From: Clostridiales bacterium
GTDB lineage: Bacteria; Bacillota; Clostridia; Lachnospirales; WQUN01
Assembly (NCBI GenBank): GCA_031270945.1
Contig: JAISWZ010000276.1
Location: 1 to 64,000 of the forward strand
Reading direction: 5' to 3'
Length of the DNA stretch: 64,000 nucleotides
The stretch's first letter is position 1, and every line of letters begins with the position of its first letter. The position numbers and the translations under genes are program-made. Positions 34,331-43,461 of the stretch are shown piece by piece. The notes under the pieces were generated by a model. It was given only the letters and a program-made list of their open reading frames with translations. It was not told the DNA's origin and searched no databases.

Positions 34331-35158
34331 TTGAAATGGCTGTTTTTTCACTATGACACGTTCCTGGAGTTTGAGCGTCCCGTGAACGAGCACCAATTCA
34401 TGCTTCGGTGCATGCCGGACTCCAACGGAAGGCAGAGGGTTGTCCGCGCTGAGGTTTCAATAAAGCCAATGGTACCCATAAGCCACTTGGAAGACGGGTT
34501 CGGAAACAAAGTGCAGTCCGGCTGCATACCATTTGACCATACGTCCTTTCACTACAGCTCGGACGGAGAGGCTTTCGTCTTTGAGAACAACAAGGACCAG
34601 TCCCCTTTGAATCCGGTTTTCAGGTATCCGTCAGGGCTTGCCAGGCCGTCTCAAAAGATAAAGTCGCTTTTGGAATCCATGGCCCTAGCTGGCAAGGATG
34701 ACACAGAAAAAGCCATGGTAATCATGGAGACGGTCAGCCGAACCCTTGAGTACGTTTCTGGATCGACAGACACAGAAACCACTGCAGCCCAGGCGTACGA
34801 GAAAGGGACTGGCGTGTGCCAGGATTTCACGCACCTCTTTATCAGCCTTGCCAGGCTGGCGGGCTTGCCGGCCCGCTACGCGAACGGGCTGGTTGTAGGA
34901 GAGGGCGCAAGCCACGCATGGGCCGAGATTTATTCTGACGGATGTTGGACAGGATATGATCCAACCAGAAACACCCTTGTCACAGACGACTACCTTCGCT
35001 TGAGCGTAGGCAGGGACTTCTATGACTGCTCTATCGAGCGGGGAGTGTTCCTTGGAGAGAGCGGGCAAAGGCAGACTGTCCAGATAAAAGTGCACGAGGC
35101 GTCAAACGTTCAAAGATCAGACGCGCCCCAGCAACAGCAACAGCAACGACAGGGCTAA
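34331..35158 (+). CDS. Transglutaminase-like cysteine protease family protein
   Basis: 275 residues. The catalytic triad is visible: Cys in GTGVCQDFTHLFISLARLAG, His in GEGASHAWAEIY and Asp in WTGYDPTRN. An N-terminal beta-rich domain of about 110 residues precedes it, as in the bacterial transglutaminase-like N type. The tail ends in a glutamine run (APQQQQQQRQ). It starts at TTG 34331, behind GAGGAGG. Probably cleaves or rearranges peptide bonds in the product of the ATP-grasp enzyme. Confidence 0.88.
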   Translation: MKWLFFHYDTFLEFERPVNEHQFMLRCMPDSNGRQRVVRAEVSIKPMVPISHLEDGFGNKVQSGCIPFDHTSFHYSSDGEAFVFENNKDQSPLNPVFRYPSGLARPSQKIKSLLESMALAGKDDTEKAMVIMETVSRTLEYVSGSTDTETTAAQAYEKGTGVCQDFTHLFISLARLAGLPARYANGLVVGEGASHAWAEIYSDGCWTGYDPTRNTLVTDDYLRLSVGRDFYDCSIERGVFLGESGQRQTVQIKVHEASNVQRSDAPQQQQQQRQG

Positions 35159-35209
35159 AAAGCATGCGCACGGGGCGCGGCATATATGCTCTGCCCTGGG
35201 GGGCTTGGA

Positions 35210-36193
35210 ATGATTAAAAAGGTGGCGAGCGCGGAACTTGCGGTAGGAGAAGCGCTTGTAATAAAGAAAAACCGGATCGAGCCATTGGGAGGCGCGGGAG
35301 AGAACGCGAAGCGCGTTTGCGTCGTTACTGGAACCCATGGGGACGAGCTGGAAGGCCAGTACGTCGCATGGCGGCTGGCCGACGCGCTTCACAAAAACAT
35401 CCAGGATCTCCACGGAATAGTGGACATCTATCCAGCGCTAAACCCGCTGGGGATAAACTCCATCTTCAGAGGGATGCCGCTTTCTGATCTGGATTTGAAC
35501 CGCATATTCCCGGGCTCTGAGAATGGCCCGATGGCTGAGTACTTGGCCAGCGAGATGATAAAGGACATGTCTGGGGCTGCTGCTTGCGTAGACATCCATG
35601 CAAGCAACATCTTCCTTAGGGAGCTTCCTCAGATCAGGATAAACGAGACTGTGGCGCAAGGGCTGATGCCGCTGGCAAGGCGGATGAACATGCCGCTTGT
35701 CTGGATTCACGCCTCTGCAACAGTATTGGAAAGCACTCTTGCCCATGCCCTGAACAGCATTGGAACGCCAACCCTTGTGGTTGAGATGGGCGTCGGCATG
35801 AGAATAACAAAGGAATACGGAGAGCAGCTCGTGGAAGGCCTGTTTTCCCTCATGAGCTACCTTGGCATATGGAGCAGGAAGATCGCTCCCACGATACCTC
35901 CGATAGTGTCCAGCGACTGGCAGGTTGCTTTTATAAACGCCGACCATTCCGGAATATTCATCTGCGAGGCGCAGCACATGTCTACAGTCCAGGAAGGGCA
36001 AAGGCTTGGCTTTATCGCGGATCCCCTCTCCGGCAGGGTGATGGAGAAGATCAATAGCCCGGTGACAGGCTTGCTCTTCACTCTCAGAGAATACCCTGTA
36101 GTCTACGAAGGATCGCTTCTTGCCAGGATACTCCATAGCGGCAGCAGCGGAGGCGGCGACGGAACCGAGAACTGGATGGAGGCGTGCTTATGA
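35210..36193 (+). CDS. Succinylglutamate desuccinylase/aspartoacylase family zinc hydrolase
   Basis: 327 residues of the AstE/AspA M14-like family. Zinc ligands are in GTHGDELEG (His and Glu) and CVDIHAS (His); DLDLNRIFPG is the substrate-binding Asn-Arg motif. It removes acyl or carboxylate groups from amines in known members. The ATG at 35210 follows CTGGGGGGC. It overlaps the next, related gene by four bases. In this operon it could trim the amide-linked product. Confidence 0.88.
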   Translation: MIKKVASAELAVGEALVIKKNRIEPLGGAGENAKRVCVVTGTHGDELEGQYVAWRLADALHKNIQDLHGIVDIYPALNPLGINSIFRGMPLSDLDLNRIFPGSENGPMAEYLASEMIKDMSGAAACVDIHASNIFLRELPQIRINETVAQGLMPLARRMNMPLVWIHASATVLESTLAHALNSIGTPTLVVEMGVGMRITKEYGEQLVEGLFSLMSYLGIWSRKIAPTIPPIVSSDWQVAFINADHSGIFICEAQHMSTVQEGQRLGFIADPLSGRVMEKINSPVTGLLFTLREYPVVYEGSLLARILHSGSSGGGDGTENWMEACL

Positions 36194-37152
36194 AGAAAGA
36201 GACGCTGTTTGCCATCAACACCATCTATCGCCAGCCGATCCCGGTTCATGGGCTGATCTTCGGATCAGGGGAGAAGTCCCTGGCCATTGTCGGCTCGCTG
36301 AGAGGCAATGAGGTGCAGCAGCTCTATATCTGCTCTCAGATAGTCAAGCTTTTGTCGAGGTATGAGGCTGACGGGCTCATAGCCCCTGGCAAGCAGATCA
36401 TGGTTATCCCTTGCGTCAACGCCTTTTCCATGAACGTGGGCAAGCGCTTCTGGGCAGCGGACAACACTGACATCAACAGGATGTTTCCAGGGTACAGCAA
36501 GGGCGAAACCACCCAAAGAATTGCGGCAAGCCTGTTCGAGCACTTGAAGGGGCACGTTTTCGGGATCCAGCTTAGCTCCTTCTATATCCCTGGCAACTTT
36601 GTTCCCCATGTCAGGATCCTTGACACTGGATTTCATGACCTGGATCTTTGCGACTTCTTCGGCTTGCCCTACGTCATGGTCTCGAAGCCCATGCCTGTTG
36701 ACACCGGCACTTTGAACTACAACTGGCAGGTCTTTGACACGAAGGCCTTTTCCATCTACTCGAAGGAAACCAAGAACGTCCATATCGACTCAGCCATACA
36801 AGCCATTGAGGCAACTTTTCAGTTCATGCAGTCCCAAGGGATCATAAGGTCCGCAAGCCCTACGGAAGAAGGCTCGTACTACCCATTTCACCCGGTCAGG
36901 TTCAAGGAGGAGGATCTGGTGAATGTCCTGTCCCAGAGAGGCGGGATATTTTTGCACAGAAGCCAAGTGGGGGATGAAGTCAAGACAGGCGCCCTGCTTG
37001 CCGAAACCCTTGATCCATACGGCGGAAACGTGATAGAAAGAATGGTAGCCCCATGTGACGGCAGGATCTTCTTTAACCACAACTCCAACCTTATTGGAGG
37101 GCATGAGGTCAGCTGCAGGATAATTCCGGATAATAGGGCGAGCATTGCTTAG
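36190..37152 (+). CDS. AstE-like protein lacking the zinc ligands (probable pseudoenzyme)
   Basis: 320 residues, homologous over its length to the preceding gene. The landmark TDINRMFPGYSKGE keeps the Asn-Arg motif, but the metal site has changed: SLRGNEVQQ replaces THGDELEG (His lost) and FGIQLSSF replaces VDIH. The C-terminal domain (GGIFLHRSQVGDEVKTGALLAETLDPYGG) is biotinyl-lipoyl-like, as in AstE relatives. The ATG overlaps the stop of its partner (ATGA) and has GGAGG upstream. It is likely a non-catalytic partner that forms a heterodimer (inference). Confidence 0.85.
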   Translation: MKKETLFAINTIYRQPIPVHGLIFGSGEKSLAIVGSLRGNEVQQLYICSQIVKLLSRYEADGLIAPGKQIMVIPCVNAFSMNVGKRFWAADNTDINRMFPGYSKGETTQRIAASLFEHLKGHVFGIQLSSFYIPGNFVPHVRILDTGFHDLDLCDFFGLPYVMVSKPMPVDTGTLNYNWQVFDTKAFSIYSKETKNVHIDSAIQAIEATFQFMQSQGIIRSASPTEEGSYYPFHPVRFKEEDLVNVLSQRGGIFLHRSQVGDEVKTGALLAETLDPYGGNVIERMVAPCDGRIFFNHNSNLIGGHEVSCRIIPDNRASIA

Positions 37153-37297
37153 GTGTGAAGGGTTGAGTGAGAAAAGCTTTAAATCTAGAAACGATAAAGG
37201 TCTAGAACTCATAAAATCATAGAACTTCTGAAATCATTAAGCCCAAAATCTTTAAAACCTCAAAACCCAAAACCCAAACCCCAAAACCTAAAACCTT

Positions 37298-37333
37298 AAA
37301 AGGTCTAGCGCCCCTCGGGCGCTAGACCTTTTT
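37298..37333 (+). terminator. Rho-independent terminator of the ATP-grasp operon
   Basis: AAAAGGTCTAGCGCCC pairs with GGGCGCTAGACCTTTTT around CTC. The preceding spacer (37170-37297) is an A-rich tract of AAAACCC-type repeats. Confidence 0.88.
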
Positions 37334-37529
37334 GCGAAAAAATTTCTTGCAATACATTAAGACCTAAAGTCTAAAACGAAAGCCTGATTTCAAGCCTTTC
37401 CTGATGCCGCAGATCCGCCCATGCCGCTTCCCGGGTGAATAAAGCTAAGAAAACCATGGCAAAAGCCCTCTCAATGTGATATACTTCAAGTAGAACGCCA
37501 AGAAGAACATATAGAGGGGGGAAGCTCGA

Positions 37530-37904
37530 ATGGATGTTAGGTGGTCCGACAGGAAGAGAACTTGGTTCGGTCTTCCATGGACGTTCACGAAGTACACCCT
37601 TACGGACGAGAAGCTGTGCATCAAGACTGGATTTTTCACCACAGTCGAAGAAGAGATCCGCCTGTACAGGATAATAGACATGACGCTCAAGCGAACCCTA
37701 GGACAGAAGATCTTTGGCTTGGGGACTATCCACGTCTGCTCTGGCGATAAAACCTCTCCGGAATTTGACATAGAGAGGGTCAAAGATCCCTCCACGGTAA
37801 AGGAGCTGCTTTCAGACTTGGTGGAAGCTGAGAGGTTGAAAAAGAAAACGATTGGAAGAGAAGTGTTTTACGATCCGGTTGATGACAATGACGATGATGA
37901 TTGA
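37530..37904 (+). CDS. Bacterial PH domain protein (YdbS-like)
   Basis: 124 residues with a bPH2 fold: WFGLPWTFTKYTLTDEKLCIKTGFFTTVEEEIRLYRIIDMTLKRTLGQ, the repeated strand pattern of YdbS/YdbT, then GLGTIHVCS. No membrane helix is present, unlike YdbS. The C-terminus is strongly acidic (DPVDDNDDDD). Function unknown; bPH2 proteins are often membrane-associated. The ATG at 37530 follows GGGGGGAAG. It is a single-gene unit. Confidence 0.8.
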   Translation: MDVRWSDRKRTWFGLPWTFTKYTLTDEKLCIKTGFFTTVEEEIRLYRIIDMTLKRTLGQKIFGLGTIHVCSGDKTSPEFDIERVKDPSTVKELLSDLVEAERLKKKTIGREVFYDPVDDNDDDD

Positions 37905-37912
37905 CGCCAAGC

Positions 37913-37941
37913 AAAAGCCCGCCTGTTTCAGGCGGGCTTTT
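37913..37941. terminator. Bidirectional terminator hairpin
   Basis: AAAAGCCCGCCTG/CAGGCGGGCTTTT separates the PH-domain gene from the convergent sugar operon. Confidence 0.85.
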
Positions 37942-37987
37942 GCGGCTTGATAAAGGGGGAGCTCAAATCAAAAAAAGCCATTTCGAC

Positions 37988-39022
37988 TCAATCCCCGAGC
38001 CATCTCTCCAAGTTTTCCGCCACAAAGCTGTCATCGCTCAGATCGGGGTATGACGCGCATACCCGATCTATCTCATCTAGCTGGCCGGGGGAGAGCTTTT
38101 CGTTGGGATCAAGGCACCAAGTGCCAGCGAAGATTCCCTGGCGTCTCAGCACTTCGTGGATTCCTGGGATAACGCCTTTAAATCCGTTTGCCGCGTCAAA
38201 GAAGGCGGCGTTCGCGTCTGTGATCTGAGCGCCCAAGGTCAACAGGTCTGACGGGATTGAATCGGGATTTATATCGTCAAGGCTTTTGATCCTGTCCAAA
38301 AGCTCTACCGCCTTTTTCACCCAAACGCCCCAATGCCCGAGCAGACCGCCAACAAAGCGGATCTCGACTGGCTTGCCGTTAAACTGGAAATTGAAGCGCG
38401 TCAAAAGATCAAGGACAATGCTGTCGTCATTGCCGGTGTAAAGCGCTATCTCCGAGGCTCGCCCGGATTCGGCGACTCCCCTGGCCAGATCTATGGTCTG
38501 GTAGCGGTTGAAGGGGGCGCACTTGATGCCAACGACATTCGGGATCTGGGAGAGGGCTTTCCAATATGAAAAGCCAAGAACGCGGCCTCCTACAGCGGGC
38601 TGAAGGTAGAACCCTATGACAGGCAAGACTTCGGATACCGCTCCGGTTCTCTCCAGCAGATAGGCCTCAGAGCATCCAGCCAAGCCTCCTGGGCTTAGGA
38701 GCGCGAAATCATAGCCAAGGCTTTTGGCTATGTAGGCCTCTTTTAGCGCCTGGTGGGTTTTGCCGCACACTCCCGCTATCTTCAAAATGGATCTGGGATG
38801 CTTGTTGATCTCGCCAGCCGCGAAATCCAGCAGGGGTTCATAGAGATTGTGATCTCTTATGGCGAATTGGGTTGAGTGAACGCCTACCGCGATCCCTCCA
38901 ACCCCTGCATCCATGTAATAGCGCAAAACAGCCCTCTGGTGCTTGGGGCTGAAATTCCTTCTTTCATCCAGCGCCAAGGGCATGGCGGGGATTGCCATTC
39001 CCTTTTTGAAAGCGTCCGTCAT
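37988..39022 (-). CDS. Dihydrodipicolinate synthase/N-acetylneuraminate lyase family protein
   Basis: 344 residues. The TIM-barrel class I aldolase features are visible: GGIAVGVHSTQFAIRDH near the phosphate/carboxylate site, YDFALLSPGG, and the Schiff-base lysine in VVGIKCAPFNRYQ. Family members condense or cleave pyruvate-containing acids, e.g. sialic acid or keto-deoxy sugar acids. It is the last gene of a long minus-strand operon with a sugar importer; overlap of one base with the preceding SDR gene supports coupling. Its exact substrate is unknown. Confidence 0.87.
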   Translation of the reverse strand: MTDAFKKGMAIPAMPLALDERRNFSPKHQRAVLRYYMDAGVGGIAVGVHSTQFAIRDHNLYEPLLDFAAGEINKHPRSILKIAGVCGKTHQALKEAYIAKSLGYDFALLSPGGLAGCSEAYLLERTGAVSEVLPVIGFYLQPAVGGRVLGFSYWKALSQIPNVVGIKCAPFNRYQTIDLARGVAESGRASEIALYTGNDDSIVLDLLTRFNFQFNGKPVEIRFVGGLLGHWGVWVKKAVELLDRIKSLDDINPDSIPSDLLTLGAQITDANAAFFDAANGFKGVIPGIHEVLRRQGIFAGTWCLDPNEKLSPGQLDEIDRVCASYPDLSDDSFVAENLERWLGD

Positions 39023-40053
39023 CAGTAGTTTCCGCCTTTTTCTTCAAAATGCGTGGGCTTTCCAATAATGCGTCCGCCGTCTAGCATCCACTGGGCCTGG
39101 CGCTTTATGAGCATATTCAAAGGCATTCGGGGGTATCCGAAAGTTGAGAAAGACAGGCCTGCGTCTCCCAAAAGGGCGGTTGCCCCCGGCTCTCCTGAGA
39201 AAATGGGGTCTATTCCCAAGAGGGTTCCAAGGGTTAGCGCTGTCTGGCGGACTGAAGCTGTCTCAGGCCCTGTGACGTTCATGAATAGAGGCGGATTGCT
39301 GGCGATGCCTAGCATGCGTATCGCTGCCTCATTTGCGTCTTTCTGCCAGATGCACTGAAACGCTGGAACGGAGAGCGATACAGGCTTTTTGTTTATAATA
39401 GAAGACGCTATGTCGCAAAGCACCCCGTACCTGAAGTCTATGGCGTAAAAGAGCCGCATTATAGCCACTTTGGTTCCGAAGGCTTGCGCGGCATGCTCAA
39501 ACATCCGCTCCCTGGCCAGGACAGACGCGCCATAGTCGCCTACAGGAGAAGGAGCTTCCTTTTCAGAAGCGCCGCCCTCAGAAAGCGGGCGCTGGGCGTA
39601 TACGTTTCCTGAAGAGAAGACAACGATGCGCTTGCCCTTGAACCGCTCGGCCACCAGCACCGGAACCCTGGCATTGATAGCCCATGTGTTCACTTCATTG
39701 CCAGTTGTCCCGAACTTGGTTCCAGCCATGAATATGATGTTGTCCGCGTCAGGGAGCTGAGCCAAGGCGTTTGAATCAGCCAAGTTGGCTCTGATCGGGA
39801 TTACGCCGCTTGATCTCAAGAACGGCTCTGCATCGGGATCCGAGAAGCGGGCCACGGCGAATACTTTCTTCTTGCCGCAATACCCCTGCTCGAAGCCCTT
39901 TTTGGCCGCATTTTCGCACAAAACGGACAGGGTGGGCCCCATTTTGCCGCCAGCGCCAAGGATTAGGACATCGCCTGAAAGCTTGGCCAGGTCTTTTGCC
40001 AGGACTTCAGAAGGTTCGCAGAGCTCGCGAATAAGGGATTCTTCGTTTGCCAT
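39022..40053 (-). CDS. NAD-dependent epimerase/dehydratase (SDR)
   Basis: 343 residues, with GDVLILGAGGKMGPTLSVLC as nucleotide-binding loop and VVFSSGNVYAQRPLSEGGASE near the active site. The catalytic Tyr-Lys pair seems altered: YGASVLARERMFEHA has the tyrosine but arginine instead of the YxxxK lysine. Likely sugar-nucleotide or sugar-acid oxidation. The gene touches its neighbours on both sides (one-base overlaps at 39022 and 40053). Confidence 0.83.
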   Translation of the reverse strand: MANEESLIRELCEPSEVLAKDLAKLSGDVLILGAGGKMGPTLSVLCENAAKKGFEQGYCGKKKVFAVARFSDPDAEPFLRSSGVIPIRANLADSNALAQLPDADNIIFMAGTKFGTTGNEVNTWAINARVPVLVAERFKGKRIVVFSSGNVYAQRPLSEGGASEKEAPSPVGDYGASVLARERMFEHAAQAFGTKVAIMRLFYAIDFRYGVLCDIASSIINKKPVSLSVPAFQCIWQKDANEAAIRMLGIASNPPLFMNVTGPETASVRQTALTLGTLLGIDPIFSGEPGATALLGDAGLSFSTFGYPRMPLNMLIKRQAQWMLDGGRIIGKPTHFEEKGGNY

Positions 40054-41396
40054 CAGCTTTTGCCCCTTGTTGAGTTGAAAAAGTTCCAGTTGCCAAGCCC
40101 CATTGACGCGGGGTTGCCAGTGTCTCCAGGCAAAAGCTCCTTGTACCCAAGCGCCGCTTTCTTGAAGGCTTCCGCGTATTCACGGATGATGTCAGGCCTG
40201 TAATGCTTGAACCAGGGAATCGAATACGTCCTGGCATTGGCCGCAAGGCTGTGGGGCAGCGCTTGATCCAGCTCCCGCACATCCCGGGAGGCGTTGGCTA
40301 TCCGGGTAGGAGACCCTTGATGATATATGTCAGCGGTTTGAAGCAGTGCATGCGTATGAAGCGGAGTGTTGCAGCCAGGGGAGCAGTCAGCTCCTTCAGC
40401 TCTCACGGCCTCGCAAAATCTTGAAACGGAAAGCCCGCCTAGCTCGGAGCTCACGAAAAGGCCCCGGGCGGCGTACCATCCGCCCATGTTGCTGCCGGTT
40501 TTCTCATCTACCCTATGCGCCCGGATCCCGGGAACGCCCTCAAGCAGATCCCAGAAATAGTTCATGGACCTTCGTATCTCGGCAGACCGCTCGTCGTAAT
40601 ACTTTAGCTGAACTCGCCCCAAGGCCGCGCTCATCTGGTGCATCCGGCCCTTCATGCCAAGCATTGGCAGCTTGATGTAAGGCTTTAGCTCCTCTGACTT
40701 TATGCTGTCCCCGAAGCGCTCGTAATGCCCGGCGGCTATAGCTCTCTCCCAAATTAGATCATCGTCAGTGGCAAGCATTCCGCCCTCTCCAGCGACCAAA
40801 GACTTCCCTGTCATAAGGGACATGACGCTGACATCCCCTATTGAGCCTAGCTTTCTGCCCTTGTAAAGCCCGCCTTGGGCATGGGACACGTCCTCTATGA
40901 CCTTAAGCCCATGCTTTTTGGCAAAAGCCATGATCCTGTCCATGTCAGCGGGATAGCCTACATAATGCACAACCATAATGGCCTTTGTTTTTTCAGACAG
41001 GCAGCTTTCAAGAACGCTTGGATCCAGGCACAGCGTATCTGGATCAATGTCAGCGAACGCGACAGTGGCACCCAAGGAAAACGCCTGAACCGTTGAAGCC
41101 CAGTATGTTATGCTTGGAGAGATGAGCTCGTCTCCATGCCCTAGCCCACATGCGAACATGGCTGCGCCAAGGGCGGAAGTGGCGTTGCAAAACCCCAGGG
41201 CTCGCTTGCACCCTAGCCAAGCGGAAAAGTCCCGCTCAAACTCCATGGTAACGTTTGTCCCGGACATGGCGCGATTGTGAAGGACTTCCAGAACCGCCAT
41301 GTCATCTTCCTCAGTGAGGATTGGCCAAGTGAACATGTCTCCAGGCGCCTGCGAAACAGCAGGATCGCCCCCGAAGAGAGCAAGCTTATTGCTCAT
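40053..41396 (-). CDS. DegT/DnrJ/EryC1/StrS aminotransferase family protein
   Basis: 447 residues, PLP-dependent sugar aminotransferase type. Landmarks: GFCNATSALGAAMFACGLGHGDE, the Asp of VIEDVSHAQG, and the PLP lysine region SLMTGKSLVAGEGGMLATDD. The family transfers amino groups to keto sugars or catalyses dehydrations; related proteins exist in catabolic clusters. Within an uptake operon it may act on an amino sugar or its acid. The start ATG at 41396 is followed by no other good start; AAGGAGATCG lies upstream. Confidence 0.88.
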   Translation of the reverse strand: MSNKLALFGGDPAVSQAPGDMFTWPILTEEDDMAVLEVLHNRAMSGTNVTMEFERDFSAWLGCKRALGFCNATSALGAAMFACGLGHGDELISPSITYWASTVQAFSLGATVAFADIDPDTLCLDPSVLESCLSEKTKAIMVVHYVGYPADMDRIMAFAKKHGLKVIEDVSHAQGGLYKGRKLGSIGDVSVMSLMTGKSLVAGEGGMLATDDDLIWERAIAAGHYERFGDSIKSEELKPYIKLPMLGMKGRMHQMSAALGRVQLKYYDERSAEIRRSMNYFWDLLEGVPGIRAHRVDEKTGSNMGGWYAARGLFVSSELGGLSVSRFCEAVRAEGADCSPGCNTPLHTHALLQTADIYHQGSPTRIANASRDVRELDQALPHSLAANARTYSIPWFKHYRPDIIREYAEAFKKAALGYKELLPGDTGNPASMGLGNWNFFNSTRGKS

Positions 41397-41399
41397 TGG

Positions 41400-41486
41400 T
41401 CTCGATCTCCTTAAATAATTAAAGATTTATTATTAAAGATTTATTATTAAAGAATTGGGGTTAGGTCTTTAGGTTTGTTTCTGTCT
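41400..41486. repeat. AT-rich triple direct repeat
   Basis: Three units of about 16 bases, AAAGATTTATTATT, sit between the beta-propeller gene and the aminotransferase gene. Confidence 0.6.
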
Positions 41487-43460
41487 TCAAAAGCTTTCTG
41501 CCAAAAACCTTCTGTAAACGGCCATTTCCTTGCGGTACAGCAAGAACAGGTCCCCGCCGTTTACAAAATAATCCCTAAAGCCTGGCTTCACGGGAAACTC
41601 ATTCACTTTTCTCATCAAGTCAAAGTCCCAGATCTGGATCATGTCTTTTCCAGCAACCACGAACTTTCCTATCTCACCAGCCGCCCTAATAATTTCCCGC
41701 TCCCTTTGGGCGGAGTTGGCGTCTTCTACTATCTGCTGAACCCGGAGCGCCTTTGAGTTGCCCATCTCGGCAAACCCGGAGCTTGAGCTAAAGAATCCGA
41801 AGTCAGCTTTCTCGCCGTCATGGCATACGGCAAACAGGTAGGTGTCAGAATCTACTTGCCCTATGATCTCGGCCAGGTTGCCCTTTACGGGAAGCTCAAT
41901 TTTTCGGACGCAACCAAGCGTGACAGGATCCAGCTCCGCAAGCACAGCCGCGCTTTCTTTAGGCGGGTAGCTCCTGCAGTCGGCGTGGATGTCAGATCCG
42001 GCAAAGATCCGGCCCTGGTCGTAGAACAGTGATTGTATTATAAAATCTCCGATTGGATCCTGGCAAAATATTGTCTCGCCAGTAGAAGGCGTGTGCTTTA
42101 TCGCAATGCTCCCAAGGGTGCCGTAATGGTTGCTGCACACGTAATATATGGACTTTTCGTCTTTGCAAACTGTTATGGGCCTCATGGCGTTAGAGGGCGG
42201 CTGAACCACTATCCTGGGATTTTCCGGGAAGAATGGCCTAATGCTTGGATCGTACTCCACCAGCTGGCCAGTGGTGTAGACCGACATGTAGATCAAGCCG
42301 TCAAGGGTAATGGCAACAAGAACCTCCCCGCCCCGCATCGCGGCCTTGCCCATGTCCGAAGTCTGTCCAGTCTTAAGATCAACCTCGCAGAACCTCTGGG
42401 TTATAAACGGGGTTAGCAAGATCCGATCATCGCTTATCTTCTCTAGGCAGTCCATCGAAGCTATGGAATCCGTAGGAAGCCTCTTGGACGAAAGTATTGT
42501 CTTTGCTTCAGGGTCTATGCGGTAGAAGAATCCGTAGATATTTATGCAAAGCATGATCCCGCTCTCAGCCAGAGCGAAGTGTATATACTGGGCGTCTGGG
42601 ATCTCAAGGATCCGCTCCGCCTTGTTCGTCTCAGTATCCCAGCAGTAAAGCTCCGAGTTTCCAAAGTAGGTGTTTCTTGTCCCGTAGATCTTGTTCCCCC
42701 GGGCGCAAAACCACATCGCCTCGGCGCTTGGCATGCCTGTGATATCACTCAAGCCCGTTTCGGGGTCAAACCAGCCCTTTGTTGAGACATAGATTTTGCC
42801 ATCCCTCATGATAGTAGAAACTTGCAATTCCGGGTTTTCCTTTTCCGGATAGATGATCCCGCCCAAAGGCTCAAACTCCAGCGCCCTTGGATTCCAGCGC
42901 ATGAAGGCGTAATTGGGGGAGTTGAAAGCCAGGGTGTAGGTGCCGTCTCCGTTTGGGTAGTGGACAGTAAAGTAATTGCCTCTGTCTGTTACGTTTTCGC
43001 TGAAGGTCTTGAGTATCGTCCTGGTGTCTACATCAAAGCAAAAGGCTATGAAGGTCAAGGATTTCTGGGAGTATGAGCCTCCCAGTATCGTCCTGGTTGT
43101 CTCGTCATAGATGAATCCCGAAAAGGCCAGGGACTTCTCAAGCCCGGTTTCATATCTTTCGATCTCGCCTGTCTCTAGATCCAGGCACAGGAGCTTGCTG
43201 GTATATCCGCATAGCCACATTTTGTTGTTGCCAGCATATGCTGTGCCGTAAAACCCGAACTCTTCCTTGTCGGGGTCAAACCTGAAGGTTTTGCATCCTC
43301 CGGATTCTGTGACCAGCACGGCCAAGCAGCCGGAGTTGTAGTTCCAGGTGGAAAACCAGTACCTGGCTTCACCGGTTTCAGGATCTGTTCCCGCGTATCG
43401 CAGGAAGGTGTTGACGAAAGGATCTCGTGAAGCCGGGAGGGGTGTTATTAAAGGGTTCAA
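41487..43460 (-). CDS. Large beta-propeller-like hypothetical protein
   Basis: 657 residues made of many four-strand blade-like repeats (e.g. GNNKMWLCGYTSKLLCLDLETGEIERYE, DGKIYVSTKGWFDPETG, GNKIYGTRNTYFGNSELYCWDTETNKAERILEI, EGLIYMSVYTTGQLVEYDPS-like). No signal peptide is seen, so it should be cytoplasmic. The start is TTG at 43460 with GGAGG seven bases upstream, overlapping the previous stop. I do not recognise a named family. In a sugar-catabolic operon it may be a lyase or lactonase, but no catalytic residues can be pointed out. Confidence 0.75.
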   Translation of the reverse strand: MNPLITPLPASRDPFVNTFLRYAGTDPETGEARYWFSTWNYNSGCLAVLVTESGGCKTFRFDPDKEEFGFYGTAYAGNNKMWLCGYTSKLLCLDLETGEIERYETGLEKSLAFSGFIYDETTRTILGGSYSQKSLTFIAFCFDVDTRTILKTFSENVTDRGNYFTVHYPNGDGTYTLAFNSPNYAFMRWNPRALEFEPLGGIIYPEKENPELQVSTIMRDGKIYVSTKGWFDPETGLSDITGMPSAEAMWFCARGNKIYGTRNTYFGNSELYCWDTETNKAERILEIPDAQYIHFALAESGIMLCINIYGFFYRIDPEAKTILSSKRLPTDSIASMDCLEKISDDRILLTPFITQRFCEVDLKTGQTSDMGKAAMRGGEVLVAITLDGLIYMSVYTTGQLVEYDPSIRPFFPENPRIVVQPPSNAMRPITVCKDEKSIYYVCSNHYGTLGSIAIKHTPSTGETIFCQDPIGDFIIQSLFYDQGRIFAGSDIHADCRSYPPKESAAVLAELDPVTLGCVRKIELPVKGNLAEIIGQVDSDTYLFAVCHDGEKADFGFFSSSSGFAEMGNSKALRVQQIVEDANSAQREREIIRAAGEIGKFVVAGKDMIQIWDFDLMRKVNEFPVKPGFRDYFVNGGDLFLLYRKEMAVYRRFLAESF

Positions 43461-43461
43461 T

